A stretch of DNA of 64,000 bases from Ricordea florida (lineage: Eukaryota; Cnidaria; Anthozoa; Corallimorpharia; Ricordeidae), in NCBI GenBank assembly GCA_949710005.1, contig OX453272.1, positions 20,807,929-20,871,928 on the forward strand, written 5' to 3'. The notes beneath the pieces are model-generated. The model was not told the DNA's origin, did no database searches, and worked only from the letters and a program-made list of their open reading frames with translations. Positions within the stretch are counted from its first letter, which is position 1; each line of letters begins with the position of its first letter. This document shows positions 13,856 to 28,200 of this stretch, in pieces. A program made the translations under genes and the position numbers.

Positions 13856-16675
13856 GAATGTCGGCCTTGGTATGGAAACTGCAGTAAGAAGTTTGGTGCA
13901 CATCAAATACAAAAAATACGTGCAGCATTAAAATAACTTTGTATTAGAGTTTGTAAAAAAAACCATTTTAAATGTGTAGTATTCGGCCAAAAACCTGATT
14001 TGTAGCTCAGCATGAAATTGGCGTTTATTTACGATTTGTACTGCAACATTTTGTATCTGTGGTATTGGGGCTCTAAACAAGGTTTCTTAATAGTCCGCAC
14101 TGCAAATACTCTTATTGTAAAACCAAAGATATACGACACAAAGGAAAAAGAATGTTGCCACTGAATAGGAGCAAAAGTTGAAAGTCGCGCTTGAAGCGGA
14201 TTGCAACCATCTTATTGTTTCGCGAGGAAGTTTACTATCTTTTTAACATTTGCACGAATACATTAAAATTGTCTGCTATTCAGCTGTAAACAAGGTTGTC
14301 GAAAAATGCACATCGCTTGTACTATTTGCAGGCCAAACAAACAAAAACCAAAATTAAAATAAACTATCTGGAGAAGACTAGAATGGTCACTATGCGTATG
14401 CAAACGAGAGCGAAAGGCGCCAAACAAAGTAAGTACTAACAATGTTGTGCAGAATAAAATGGCTCTAAATTAGGATTTATGCCAAAAACTGTGAAATATG
14501 CGCTATTCGGCTCAAAGCAAGGTTTCCTTTTAAAAACGAGCGAAATACTTTTACTTGCGGACAGCCTGCACAAAAACATAAGGATTTCTAAAACTTTTGA
14601 AAAAGTCAAAAAAGTTGGAATTCGTATAGAATAAAGAGTAAGAAGTTGTGCACACATTAAATACCAACTATATTTTTTCCCAACCTAAAACGAACTTTTC
14701 TTAACCATTTGTACTACAACATGTTAAATGTGTGGCATATGGCCTCCAATACGGTTTCCGGAATGAAAAGAGAAAAACACAGCTATTTGCGGACAACTTG
14801 CAAACAAACATAAGGTTTGATGGAATTTTTGATAAAGTCAAAAAGTAACGTAGTTCGTATGGTAGGAAGTGTAAGAAGTTGTGCACACACCAAATACTAT
14901 GTTGTTTTGCAGTAAAAAAAGTGGCTGTTCTTTACGATTTGTACCAAAACATGTTAAAAATGTGGTATTTAACCTTAAAACAAGGTGTTTTGAATAAAAA
15001 GCTCAAAACACTGTTATTAACAGATCACCCGCACAGAAACGTAAAGAGTTATACATAATTTTTCAAAAGTCAAAAAACAACGTATTTCGGATGTAAAGAA
15101 AACTAAGAAGTTGTTCAAATTCAAAATCCTAGCTATATTGTTAACAAGGATAAAACTGGCTGTTTTTTGCGACTTGTACTGAAACATGTTAAATGTGTGT
15201 CATTTGGGCTCAAAACAAGGTTTTCTGAATAAAACCCGCAAAACACTATTATTTGATGAGCACCCGCAAACAAACGTAAAGATTTCTAGAATTTTTGCAA
15301 AAGTCAAAAAATAACTTAATTCGGATGGAAAGAAAAACTAAGAAGTTGTGCACAATCAGAATCTTAGGATTATTGCTGGCCAACATAAAACTGGCTGTCA
15401 TCTTCGACTTGTACTGCAACATGTTAAATGTGTGGTATTTGGGCTCAAAACATGGTTTCCGGAATTAAAAGAAAAAAACACTGTTATTTGAAGACCACCC
15501 GCAAACAAACAAAAGAATTTATAGAAATTTTGCAAAAGTCAAAAAACAACCTATTTCGGATGTAAAGAAAACTAAGAAGTTGTGCAAATTATAAATCTTA
15601 GCTATATTGTTAACCAAGATAAAACTGGCTGTTTTTTGCGACTTTTACTGAAACATGTTAAATGTGTGTCATTTGGGCTCAAAACAAGGTTTTCTGAATA
15701 AAACCCGCAAAACACTATTATTTGATGAGCACCCGCACACAAACGTAAAGGTTTCTAGAACTTTTGCAAAAGTCAAAAAACAACGTTTTTAGGATGTAAA
15801 GAAAACTAAGAAGTTGTGCACATTCAAAATCCTAGCTATATTGTTAACCAAGATAAAACTGGCTGTTTCTTGCGACTTGTACTAAAACGTGTTAAATATG
15901 TGTCATTTGGGCTCAAAACAAGGTTTTCTGAATAAAACCCGCAAAACACTATTATTTGATGAGCACCCGCAAACAAACGTAAAGATATCTTGAATTTTTG
16001 CAAAAGTCAAAAAATAACTTAATTTGGATGGAAAGAAAAACTAAGAAGTTGTGCACAATCAGAATCTTAGGTCTATTGTTGGCCAACATAAAACTGGCTG
16101 TTCTATGCGACTTGTACTGCAACATGTTAAATGTGTGGTATTTGGGCTCAAAACACTGTTTCCGGAATTAAAAGAACAAAACACTGTCCAACCACAAACT
16201 AACAGAAGAATTTATAGAATTTTTGCAAAAGTCAAAACTAACGTAATTCGTATGGAAGGCAGTGTAAAAAGTTGTGCGCCCACCAAATACCAACTATATT
16301 GTGGTGCAGTATAAAAGCCGTTTTTCTCAACGACTTCTACTGCAACATGTTAAATGTGTGGTATTTGGGCTCAAAACAAGGTTTTCTGAATAAAACCGGC
16401 AAAACACTACTATTTGCAGAGCACCCGCACACAAACGTAAAGATTTATAAAATTTTTGCAAAAGTCAAAAAATAACTTAATTCGGAGGAAAAAAAAACTA
16501 AGAAGTTGTGTACAATCAGAATACTAGCTCTATTGTTGGCCAACGTAAAAGTGGCTGTTCCTTACGATTTGTACTGCAACATGTTATAGGTGTGGCATTG
16601 CGGTTAAAAACAAGCTTTCATGGATTAAACCAGCAAAACATTGTTTTTTGCAGACCACCCGCTGAAAAACTTAAA
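13856..16675 (+). repeat. Block F, 234-bp satellite array, forward-oriented monomers (unit 1)
   Basis: Tandem monomers of about 234 bp. Each contains AAGAAGTTGTGCAC, a TATATTGTT segment, AAACTGGCTGTT, ACATGTTAAATGTGTG, GGGCTCAAAACAAGG, GAATAAAA, CACCCGCACACAAACGTAAAG and TTTTGCAAAAGTCAAAAA words. The AAGAAGTTGTG anchor recurs near 14640, 14873, 15107, 15344, 15577, 15809, 16044 and 16504, with a variant near 16268. The leftmost stretch (13856-14430) is much more diverged and only partly recognisable as the same family, as expected at an array edge. No gene is seen. Confidence 0.9.
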
Positions 16676-18334
16676 GAACAGCCACTTTTATGTTGGCGCA
16701 CAATATAGTTGGTATTTGATGTGGGCACAACTTCTTACACTTTTTCCCATACGAATGACGTTTCTTTTTGACTTTTTATAAAATTCTATAACGCCCTACG
16801 TTTCTGTGTGGGTGCTCCGAAAATAACAGTGTTTTGCGCCTTTTATTCAGGAAACCTTGTTTTATGCCCAAATACCACACATATAACATGTTGCAGTACA
16901 AATCGCAGAGAACAACCACTTTTATACTGCGCCACATTATAGTTGGTATTTGGTGTCTGCACAGCTTCTTACATGTCCTTACATACGAGTTACTTTACTT
17001 TTTCACTTTTGTAAGAATTCTACTAATTCTTATGTTTGTGTGCGGGTGGTCCGAAAATAACAGTGTTCTGCTCTCTTCATTGGGAGACCGTGTTTTGAGC
17101 GCAGATACCACACATTTAACATGTTGCAGTACAAATCGTTGAGAACGGCCCTTTTAATTTTCCGAAACAATATTGTTGGTGTTTGGTGTGTGGACAACTT
17201 GTTACTTTTTTTTCGATACGAATTGCGACATTTTTGACTTCGCAAAAATGCTATAAATCTTCACGTTTCTGTGCAAGTGTTCCGCATATAATAGTGGTTT
17301 TCGCCTTTTATTCAGGAAACCTTGTTTTAAGCCCAAATGCCACACACATGACATGTTGCAGTACAAATCGTTAAGATCAGCCACGTTTCTACTGCACCAC
17401 AACATACTTGGTATTTAGTGTGTGCACAACTTCTTACACTTACTTCCATATGAATTACGTTAATTTTTCACTGTTCCAAAAATGCTATAACTTTCTATGT
17501 TTTTATGCGGGTTCTCCGAAAATAACAGTGTTTTGGGCGTTTTTTTCAGGAAACCTTATTTTAATCCGAAATACCACATCGTAAAGAACAACCACTTTTA
17601 TACAGCACCACTTTATAGTTGGTATTTGGTATGTGCACAACTTCTTACACTTCCTTACATACGAATTACGTTAGTTCTTGACTTTTTCAAAACGTGTATA
17701 AATCTTTATGTATTTGTGCGAGTGGTTCGCAAATGACAGTGTTTTGCTCTTTTCATTCTGGAAACCCTGTTTTAATGCCAAGTAACACACATTTGACATG
17801 TTGCAGTACAAATCGTCAAGAACTGTCAGGTTCTTGTTAGACAAAAATATAGTTGCTATTTGGTGTGTGCGCAATTTCTTACTTCACTTTCCATACAAAG
17901 AGCGACGTTCTTTGACTTTTGGAAAAAGTCCATTAATCGTTACGTTTCTGTGCGCTTGATCTGCAAATAACAGCATTGGATATGCGTCTTTGCAGGAAAC
18001 CTTGTTTTGAGCCAAATACCACACATATAACATGTTGCAATACAAATCGTCAAGAACAGCCAATTTCTTGTTAGACAAGAATATAGTTGGTATTTAGTGT
18101 GTGAACAACTTTTTATTTCAGGAAATGACTTGCGTTTTCGCAGGAAAGCTTGTTTTAACTCAAACGTCAAACACATAACATGTTGCAGTACAAATCGTCA
18201 AGAACACCCAGTTTCTTCTTAGGCATGAATATAGTTACTATTTGGTGTGTGCAGTATTTCTTTCTTCACTTTCCATACAAAGAGCGACATTCTTTGACTG
18301 TTGCTCAAAATCTATTAATATTAATATGAATTTC
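16676..18334 (-). repeat. Block F, 234-bp satellite array, reverse-oriented monomers (unit 1)
   Basis: From 16676 the same monomer reads in reverse complement. The anchor now appears as CACAACTTCTTAC-type words near 16728, 16963, 17195, 17427, 17638, 17871 and, degenerate, 18104 and 18251. ACATGTTGCAGTACAAATCG marks each monomer. Monomers become more divergent and shorter towards 18334, where the T/G-rich block G starts. The flip follows CTTAAAGA and is abrupt. Confidence 0.9.
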
Positions 18335-21300
18335 TGAGTGTGTGCCTGTTTGTATGTCAGTGTGGGTGTCTGTAGATATATGTCTGTGTTCATTGTCTCT
18401 GTATTTATGTATATCTGTATGTGTGTCTGTATTTCTCTGTGTGTTGTGTGTTGTGAATATCTGTATGTGTGTCTGTATGTATGTCTGTGTATTTATGTAT
18501 ATCTTTATCTATGTCTGTCTTTGTCTGTACTTCTATCTCTGTGTCTATGTGTATGTCTATATTTGTTTCTGTCTTTATGTATCTCTGAGTTTCCTGAGGT
18601 ATATGTGTTTGTATCTCTTTGTGTATTTGTGTCTGTCTGTATCTCTATATGACTGTCTGTGTCTGTGCTTATCTCTGTGTGTGTTTCTGTATCTATATAT
18701 ATCTCTCTGTGTCTGTCTGTATGTTTGTGTTTGGGTCTATATGTGTTTTTTATATATATTTGTCCTTGTATTCTGATGTTACCTTATGTTTCTATGTATC
18801 TCAGTATGTCTGTGTGTGTTTCCCTTGGTTTTTTCAGTGTGTGTGTCTGTATGTATATCTGTGTGTTTATGTGTATGTTTGTTTGTATCTGTTTCTGTGT
18901 TTTTGTTTGTATGTGTGTGTGTGTCCTAAGGTATGCGTGTTTGTAAGACTGAGTGTGCGTCTGTATATATGTCTGTGTTTGGATGTGTCTGTCTGCATGT
19001 ATGTCTATCTGTACGTATGTCAGTATGAATGTCTGTTTTAATGTGTGTGTGTCTGCCTGTATGTATCTCTGTGTGTGTTTTTGTATGTATGTATGTATGT
19101 ATGTATGTATGTATGTATGTATGTCTTTGTGTCCTTACGTATATCTCTCTGTGTCTGTATGTACGTCTATGTGTGTGTCTATATGTATTTTTCTATTTTT
19201 CTCTATTTATCTCTGTCTGTGTGTCCTAGAGTATATGTGTTTGTATTCTTGATTGTGTGTTAGTATATATTTTTTGTGGTTGTCTATCTGTGTGTCTGCC
19301 TGTATGTATGTATGTATGTATGTCTGTATGAGTATCTGTGTGTGTCTGTATACATCTCAATGTGTGCTTCTTTATGTGTGTCTGTGTCTTTATGTATGTC
19401 CTTATGTATATATGTCTGTATCTATGTATGTCTGTCTGTGTCCTAAGTTATCAGTCTATGTATGACTGCGTGTGTGTCTGTATCTTTGTGTGTGCCGGTA
19501 TGTATGTCTGCAAAGATTTCTCTATGTTTCTATAAATTTCATTGTGTGTGTCTGTATGTCAGTGTAGGTGTCTGTATGTATGTATCTATGCATGAAAATA
19601 TGTAAGTCGTTATTTGCGACTGCATCTATGTCTGTCTGTGTGTCCCAAGGTATATATGACTGTCTGTGCGTCTATATGAATGTCTGTGTGTGCGTGTCTG
19701 TATTTATCTCAACTTGGGTTTCTGTATTTATTTGTCTCTGTGTCTATGTATATCTGCCTGTGTCTGTATGTCTATTTGTGTGTCTATATGTATGCCCATA
19801 TCTGTTTCTGTATCTATGTATCTCTGTTTGTCGTAAGGTATATGTATGTATGTCAGTGTGTGTGTCTGTATGTATCTCTGTGTGTGTCTATGTGTCTGTG
19901 TAATTATGTACATCTTTATGTATATCTGTCTGTGTCTGTATTTATCTCTATCTGTGTGTCTATATCTATGTCTATATGTGTTTCTGGATGTATGCATCTC
20001 TTTGTTTCCTTAGGTATATGTGTATGTATGACCGTGTGTGTGTGTCTATGTTTGTCTGTGTGTTTGTCTGTAGGAATGTCTTTTTGTGTGTATGTGTGTG
20101 TGTCTATCTCTGTGTATGTATATCTGTATGTATGTCTGTATGGATGTCTATGTGTGTGTCATTATACATCCCTGTGTGCTTTTTATGTGTGTCTATATCT
20201 ATCTTATATCTATGTCTGTGTCTGTATGCATGTCTATATGTATGTATGTCTGTGTAAATGTCTATGTGTGTGCCTGTACATCTGTTATTTGCTCTGTATG
20301 TATGTATGTCTGTGTGTCTTAATGTATACCTTTATGTATATCTGTCTTTTTTGTATATATGTCTGTCTGTTTCTATATGTATAACTATATGTGTTTCTGT
20401 ATGTATGTCTGTCTTTGTGTCCTGAGGTATACGTCTGTGTATGATTGTGTGTGTCTGTATCTGTCTCTAAGTTTGTATGTGTGTGTCTAAGGAATATATA
20501 TGTACATCTGAATGTATGTCTCTATGACTGTCTTACTGTGTGTCTGTTTGTATGTCGTGTGTCTGTTTGTATGTCTGTCTCTGTTTATGGGTGTGTCTAA
20601 CTGTATGTATGTATATCTGTATGCGCGTCTTTCTGTATGTCTGTGGAGGTGCCTGTGTGTATGTCTATGTGTATGTGTGTGTCTGTATGTGTGTGTGTGT
20701 CTGTGTGTTTGTACTGTTTGTGTGTATATATGTATGTATGTCTATATGAATATCTCTGTGTGTCTGTATATATCTCTATGTGTGTTTCTTATGTATGTGT
20801 CTATGTGTTTATGTATGTCCTTATGTCTATCTGTCTGTGTCTATATGTGTGTCTATCTGTTTGTCTATATCGTCTATATGTGTTTCTGTGTGTGCCTGTC
20901 TGCGTGTCCTAAGGTTTATGTTTATGTATGACTGTGTGTGTGTCTGTATGTATGTCTGTGTATGTATGTCTGTATGATTTTATGTTGATATATGTGTTCG
21001 TATTTTTGTTTGTTTGTATTGTTGTATGTATATCTGTATTTATATCTGTCTTTGGCTGTATGTATGTCTATCTGTGTCTCTATGTGTTGTATATATGTAT
21101 GTCTTTGTGTATGTGTGTGTCTGTATGTATAAAATTATGTTTGTATGTCTGTGTAAATGCGTGAAAATATGTGTCTTTATCTGTCTGTCTGTGTCCTAAG
21201 GTATATATGTATAAATGATTGTGTGTGTATGAATGTGTGTGTCTGTATGTATCTCAGTTTGTGTTTTTGTATGTATGTATTTCTGTGTCTCATTGTATGT

Positions 21301-21484
21301 CTTTACGAATATCTGTATGTGTCTGTATCTTTGCCTACAGTTTGTCTCTTTGTGTGTCCTAAGGTATATGTGTATTATGACTGTGTGTGTATCTGTATGT
21401 TATTAAGTGTGTATGTGTGTGTCTTTAAGAATGTATGTATATCTGTATGATTGTCCTACTGTGAGCCTGTTTGTATGTCTGTGT
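18335..21484. repeat. Block G, T/G-rich TGTCTGTATG repeat with TCCTAAGGTAT boxes (unit 1)
   Basis: TGTGTGTCTGTATGTATCTCTG-type words are punctuated by a recurring box close to TCCTAAGGTATAT. Positions of the box or its variants are 18592, 18924, 19224, 19441, 19643, 19831, 20007, 20420, 20907, 21194 and 21357. Typical spacing is about 160-330 bp, with many near 200. The box is often followed by GTATGACTGTGTGTG. The block runs without a visible border into A of the next unit. Confidence 0.88.
19083..19123. repeat. (TATG)n microsatellite in block G
   Basis: An uninterrupted TATG run of about ten copies. The unit 2 counterpart near 44236-44274 is shorter and interrupted by TATC, so the locus varies between HOR copies. 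Confidence 0.85.
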
Positions 21485-22246
21485 GGGTGTCTGTATGTCT
21501 GTCTCTGTTTATGCGTGTCTATCTGTATGTATGTATATCTGTATGTGTGTCGGTTTCTATGTCTGTGGAGGTGTCTGTGTGTATGTATAAGTGTATGTGT
21601 GTGTCTGTCTGTATGTATGTATATCTATATACATCTATCTATATGTATCTATGTGTGTGTGTATGTGTGTGTCTCTTAGAATGTATGAATATCTGTATGT
21701 ATATCTGAATACATACTTACTGTGTCTTACTGTGTGTCTTTTTGTGTGTCTGTGTGGGTGTCTGTATGTATGTCCGCTTACGTGCATGTGTGTGTCTTTC
21801 TGTATGTATCTATATCTGTACCTATATCCCTACGAATATTTGTGTGGGTATCTGTATGTAACTCTTTGTGTGTGTGTCTGTATGAAATTATGTCTGTGTG
21901 GTAATTTGTATCTTTATGTATATTTGTCTTTGTATGTATGTCTCTCTGTGTGTCTATTTGTATGTCTATGTGTGTTTCTGCATGTATGTCTGTCTGTGTG
22001 TCCTACGTTTTGTGTCTGTGTCTGTCTGTGTGTTTGTCTCCATGTATGTCTGTAGGTTTGTATGAATTTCTGTGTGTGTGTCTGTTTGTATGTCTGTGTG
22101 GGTGTTTGTATCTATGTATTTTTGTGTATGTCTATGTGTCTGTATGTATGTATATCTGTATGTATGTCTGCATGAATATCTGTGCGTGTGTCTGTATGCA
22201 TCTCTCTGTGTATGTATGTATGTTTGTGTCTTTATGTATGTATGTA
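21485..22246. repeat. Block A (unit 2)
   Basis: Aligned to 1-762 at an offset of 21,484 bp with no difference noticed. T/G-rich degenerate repeat, no gene. Confidence 0.9.
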
Positions 22247-25200
22247 CAAACATACATACATACATTCATAAAAATATGCAAACGCACAAAACGTTGATAC
22301 AAACATACAAATATGCATAAAAATTAAATAAAAATATACAAAGATAAAAACATATAGATATAAAAACATACGGAGACACAAATATATAGATACAAACATT
22401 CAAAGATACAAATATACATATTAACATACAAAGACATACACACAAAAATACAGACCTTTGTACAGTCATACTTAGAGACTTACATATAAAGATACATAAC
22501 TACTTACAGATTTATGTAAAACAGAGATACAAACGTAGACATACTAACACACACACACACAGACATACAATGCAAACATACAAAGATACCAACAAACAAA
22601 TATATCTACTTACAAGCATAAAAACCTGCAACATAACTACATACAAACAGAAAGATACGAAAAAAACATACAAACATATATACATACAAACACACAAACA
22701 TACACACAGAATGATATACAAGCATACAAACATACAAAGCAACATAGATACAGACATAAGATTATAAAGACATACAACAATACAAACATAAAAACATACA
22801 AAGATACCAACATAGATACATAGACATACAAAGATATCTGAATACAAATACAAAAACATACATACATACGTAAAAAATACATAAATACAAACTCATAAAT
22901 ATGTACATATAGACATACAAATATACATATATTCAAACTAAGAAATGTATAACAAACATACAAACATATATAATTACAAACATACGAACACAAATCATGT
23001 AAATACAAAGATACAAAAATACAAAAAACTTACAAATACATACATTCAAACATACAAACATAGACAATATTGATATACAAACATAAAAACATACGGAGAA
23101 TCAATTATAAAGATAAAAACACACAAAGATACAAATATACATACTAACATACAATATGTACATACAAAGATACAAATATACATACTAACATTCGAATATG
23201 TACATACAAACATAGATAGATAATGGCATACAAACATAGAAACAAACAAACATAACAACATCTAGACATACAAACATGGAAACATACATTCATTTAGACA
23301 GTTAATACTTAGTGACACATAAAACGATACATAACTACTTACAGATTTACCTAAAAGGAGTTACAGAAATACGGACATACTAACATACAGACGAACAAAC
23401 CTAGAAATATACCAACATAAACACATTCCTATATACAAAGATAAGAGCACACAAATATATATACATACAAACACAAAAACATGCCAACATACATACAAAT
23501 TTAAACAGTTATTAATGTACATACAAATAAACAACCATAAACATACATAAATACCACATACCTAAAACTATATAAAAACCATACGCACATACAAATATAC
23601 ATAAAAATTAACAAACATACACAAACAAACATAATGACATTCAAATGTACAAACAAACAAAAATACAAACATACATATTAACATAAAATCATAAAAACAT
23701 ACAGAGAGATAAATATATCAAAACAAACAGAAAGATACAAATATACATATATACATATATAAACAATACAAATATATACATACAAACGTACATACAAAAT
23801 TACATAAAAAACAAACAAACATAGAAACATATAAAAATACAAACATACATACATAATTACATACCAACATACAAACATACACACATACAAACAAACAAAC
23901 ATTTCAAACTAAGAAATCTATAACAAACATACAAACATATATAATTATAAACATACAAACACAAATTATGTAGATACAAACTTACAAAAATACATACAAA
24001 CATACAAATACATACATTTAAACATACATACATAGACAATATTGATATACATACATGCGGAGAATCAATTATACATATACAAACACACAAAGATACAAAT
24101 ATACATACTAAGATACAAATATGTACAAAGAAAGATACAAAGATACAAATATATGTACTAATATTCAAATATGTACATACAAAAATAGATAGATAATATC
24201 ATACAAACATAAAAACATTCATATATACAAAGATAAGAGCAGACAAATATGTCTACATACAAACACAGAAACATGCCAACATACATACAAATATAAAAAG
24301 TTACAAATGTACATACAAATAAACAACTATAAACATAAGAACATACATAAATACCACATACCTAAAACTACATAATAACCATACGGACATACAAATATAC
24401 ATACAAATTTACAAACATAGACAAACAGACATAATGACATACAAATGTACAAACAAACAAAAATACGAACATATATATTAACACAAAATTATAAAAACAT
24501 ACAGAGAGATAAATATATAAGAACAAACAGAAAGATACAAATATACATATATAAACAATACAAATATATACATACGAACGTACATGCAAAATGACATAGA
24601 AAAACAAACATAGAAACATAAAAATACAAACATACATACATAATGACATACCAACATACAAACAAACAAACATTAACCCAAAAAATGTATAAGAAACCTA
24701 CAAACATATATAATTACATACGTAAGAACACAATTATGTAGATACAAACATACAAAAAGTACATTCAAACATACAATTACATACATTCAAACATACAAAC
24801 ATAGACAATTTTGATATAAAAACATACAAACATACGGAGAATCAATTATAAATATACAAACACACAAAGATACAAATATACATACTAACATACAAATATG
24901 TACATACAAAGATACAAAGATACAAATATATATATTAGCCTTTAAATATGTACATACAAACATAGATAGATAATATCATACAAACATAAAAACATTCATA
25001 TATTCAAAGATAAGAGCAGACTAATATAACTACATACAAACACAGAAACATGCCAACATACATACAAATATAAAAAGTTACAAATGTACATACAAATAAA
25101 CAACTATAGACTTACAAACATACATAAATACCACATACCTAAAACTACATAATAACCATACGGACATACAAATATACATACAGATTTACAAACATAGACA

Positions 25201-28200
25201 AACAAACATAATGACATGCAAATGTACTCAGAAACAAAAATACGAACACATATATTAACATAACATCATAGAAAATTACAGAGAGATAAATATATAAATA
25301 CAAACAGAAAGATACAAATATACATATATAACCATACAAATATATACATACGAACGTACATACAAAATGAAATTAAAAAACAAACAAACATAGAAACATA
25401 TAAAACTACAAACATACATACATAATGACATACCAATATACAAACATACACACATACAAACAAAGAAACATTTCAAACTAAGAAATGTATAACAAACATA
25501 CAAACATATATAATTATGAACATACAAACACAAATATATAGATACAAAAAAACATAAGAAATTACAAATACATACATTCAAACACACAAACATAGACAAT
25601 ATTAATATACAAACTTTCGGAGAATCAATTATACATATACAAACACACAAAGATACAAATATACATACTAACATACAAATATGTAAATACAAAGATACAA
25701 ATATATATAAAAAAAAGAATGATACAAATATACATATATAAAGAATATAAATATATACATACGAACGTACATACAAAATGACATAAAAAAACAAACAAAC
25801 ATAGAAACATATAAAAATACAAACATACATATATATTGACATACCAACATACAAACATACACACACAAACAAGCAAACATTTAAACTAAGAAATGTATAA
25901 CAAACATACAAACATATATAATTATAAACATACAAAGACAAATATGTAGATACAAAGATACAAAAATACATACAAACATACAAATACATAGATTCAAACA
26001 TACAAACATAGACAATATTGATATACAAACATACGGAGAATCAATTATAAATATACAAAAACGCAAAGATACAAATATACATACTAACATACAAATATGT
26101 ACATACGAAGATACCAATATATATACTAACATTTAAATATGTACATACAAACATAGATAGATAATATCATACAAACATCAAAACATTTATATATACAAAG
26201 ATAAGAGCAGACAACTATATCTACATACAAACACAGAAACATGCCAACATACATACAAATATAAAAAGTTACAAATGTACATACAAATAAACAACTATAA
26301 ACATAAAAACATACATAAATACCACATACCCAAAACTACATAATAACCAAACAGACATACAAATATACATACAAATTTACAAACATAGACAAACAAACAT
26401 AATGACATACAAATGTACAAACAAACAAAAATACGAACATATATATTAACATAAAATCATATAAATATACAGAGAGATAAATATATAAAAACAAACAGAA
26501 AGATAAAAATATACATATATAAACAACACAAATATATACATACGAACGTACATACAAAATAACATTAAAAAACAAACAAACATAGAAACATATAAAAATA
26601 CAAACATACATACATAATTACATACCAACATACAAACATACAAACATACAAAGAAACAAACATTTCAAACTAAGAAATGTGTAACAAACATATATAATTA
26701 TAAACATAGAAAAACAAATATCTAGATACAAATATACAAAAATAGATACAAACTTTAAAATACATACATTTAAACACACAAATATAGACAATATTGATAT
26801 ACAAACATACGGAGAATTAATTATAAATATACAAAAACACAAAGATACAAATATACATACTAACATACAAATATGTACATACAAACATACATAGATAATA
26901 TCATACAAACATAAAAACATTCATATATACAAAGATAAGAGCAGACAAATATATCTACATACAAACACAGAAACATGCCATCGTACATACAAATATTAAA
27001 AGTTACAAATGTACATACAAATAAACAACTATAAATATAAAAACATACATAAATACCACATACCTAAAACTACATAATAACCATACGGACATACAAATAT
27101 ACATACAGATTTACAAACATAGACAAACAAACATAATGACATGCAGATGTGCAAAGAAACAAAAATGCGAACACATATATTAACATAACATTACAGAAAA
27201 TTGCAGAGAGATAAATATATAAATACAAACAGAAAGATACAAATATACATATATAAACATACAAATATATACATACGAACGTACATACAAAGTGACATAA
27301 AAAACAAACAAGCATAGAAACATATAAAAATAAAAACATACATACATACAAACTAAAAATTGTATAAGAAACATACAAACATATATAATTACAAACGTAA
27401 AAACACAATTATGTAGATACAAACATACAAACATACAAAAAATACATTCAAACATACAAATACATACATTCAAACATACAAACATAGACAATATTGATAT
27501 ACAAACATACGGAGAATCAATTATAAAGATAAAAATGCACAAAGATACAAGTATACATACTAACATACAAATATGTACAAACAAACATACATACATAATG
27601 AGCTACAAATATTTATACATACCAAGATACATAATGGCTAACAACAGACAGAAAAACCATACAGACTTACAAATATACACACACAAACATAGCCACATAG
27701 AAAGGTATAAGAAACATACAATTATATATACATAAAAATATACATACATAATAACATACAAACATTCAAAACATGCGCACATGCATATATAAAACGTTAT
27801 ATACCGACATTTATACAAACATACCAGCATGAAAACTTACATACATAGAGACATACCGACATACAGATAAACAGATAAACAAACATGCAAACAAACAAAG
27901 ATACAACCAACATATATGCATAAAAGCATACAAACATACAAAAATACAAGCATACAAATAAACATACAAACATACATACAGTCATTCTTAGAGACATACG
28001 TAAAACAATACATAACTACTTACGGATTAACCTAGACGAGAGATACACACATTCTAACATACAGAAATACAGACACACAAACATACAACCATGCAAACAC
28101 ACACATATATACAAAAAACATTCAAACGAAGAAAGGTAAAGTAAACATACAAAAATACAAAGATACAAATATACATGCTAACGTACAAATATATACATGC

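Larger units (their letters stand above)
1..21484. repeat. Higher-order repeat unit 1 (blocks A-B-C-D-E-F-G)
   Basis: The sequence starting at position 1 recurs almost unchanged from 21485, and again from 46058 after a 4-nt TTTG/TATG-type slip near 46066. This defines a repeat unit of 21,484 bp here. Block order is A 1-762, B 763-7795, C 7796-12848, D 12849-13006, E 13007-13855, F 13856-18334 and G 18335-21484. This copy lacks the 3.4-kb internal duplication found in units 2 and 3, so it looks like the simpler form. Position 1 is only where the window begins, so the phase of the unit is arbitrary. Seen directly: register and order. Inferred: satellite status, because no gene is present and the unit is tandem. 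Confidence 0.95.

Noticed and set aside
13856..16675. AATAAA words recurring in F monomers as possible polyadenylation signals
   Set aside because: They are a fixed part of an AT-rich satellite monomer, with no gene upstream and no evidence of transcription in the sequence.
14436..18176. Many 60-130-codon open frames in block F with a recurring peptide pattern (for example containing CNMLNVWYL)
   Set aside because: The recurring peptide is the 234-bp monomer translated in the same phase. Frames are open for only part of a monomer and have no consistent start or stop.
19680..20384. Plus-strand open frame of 234 codons in block G, and similar 120-190-codon frames in A, C and G
   Set aside because: Low-complexity Cys/Val/Tyr peptides; the frames shift and break between HOR copies with indels of the microsatellite, and no domain or start context is visible.
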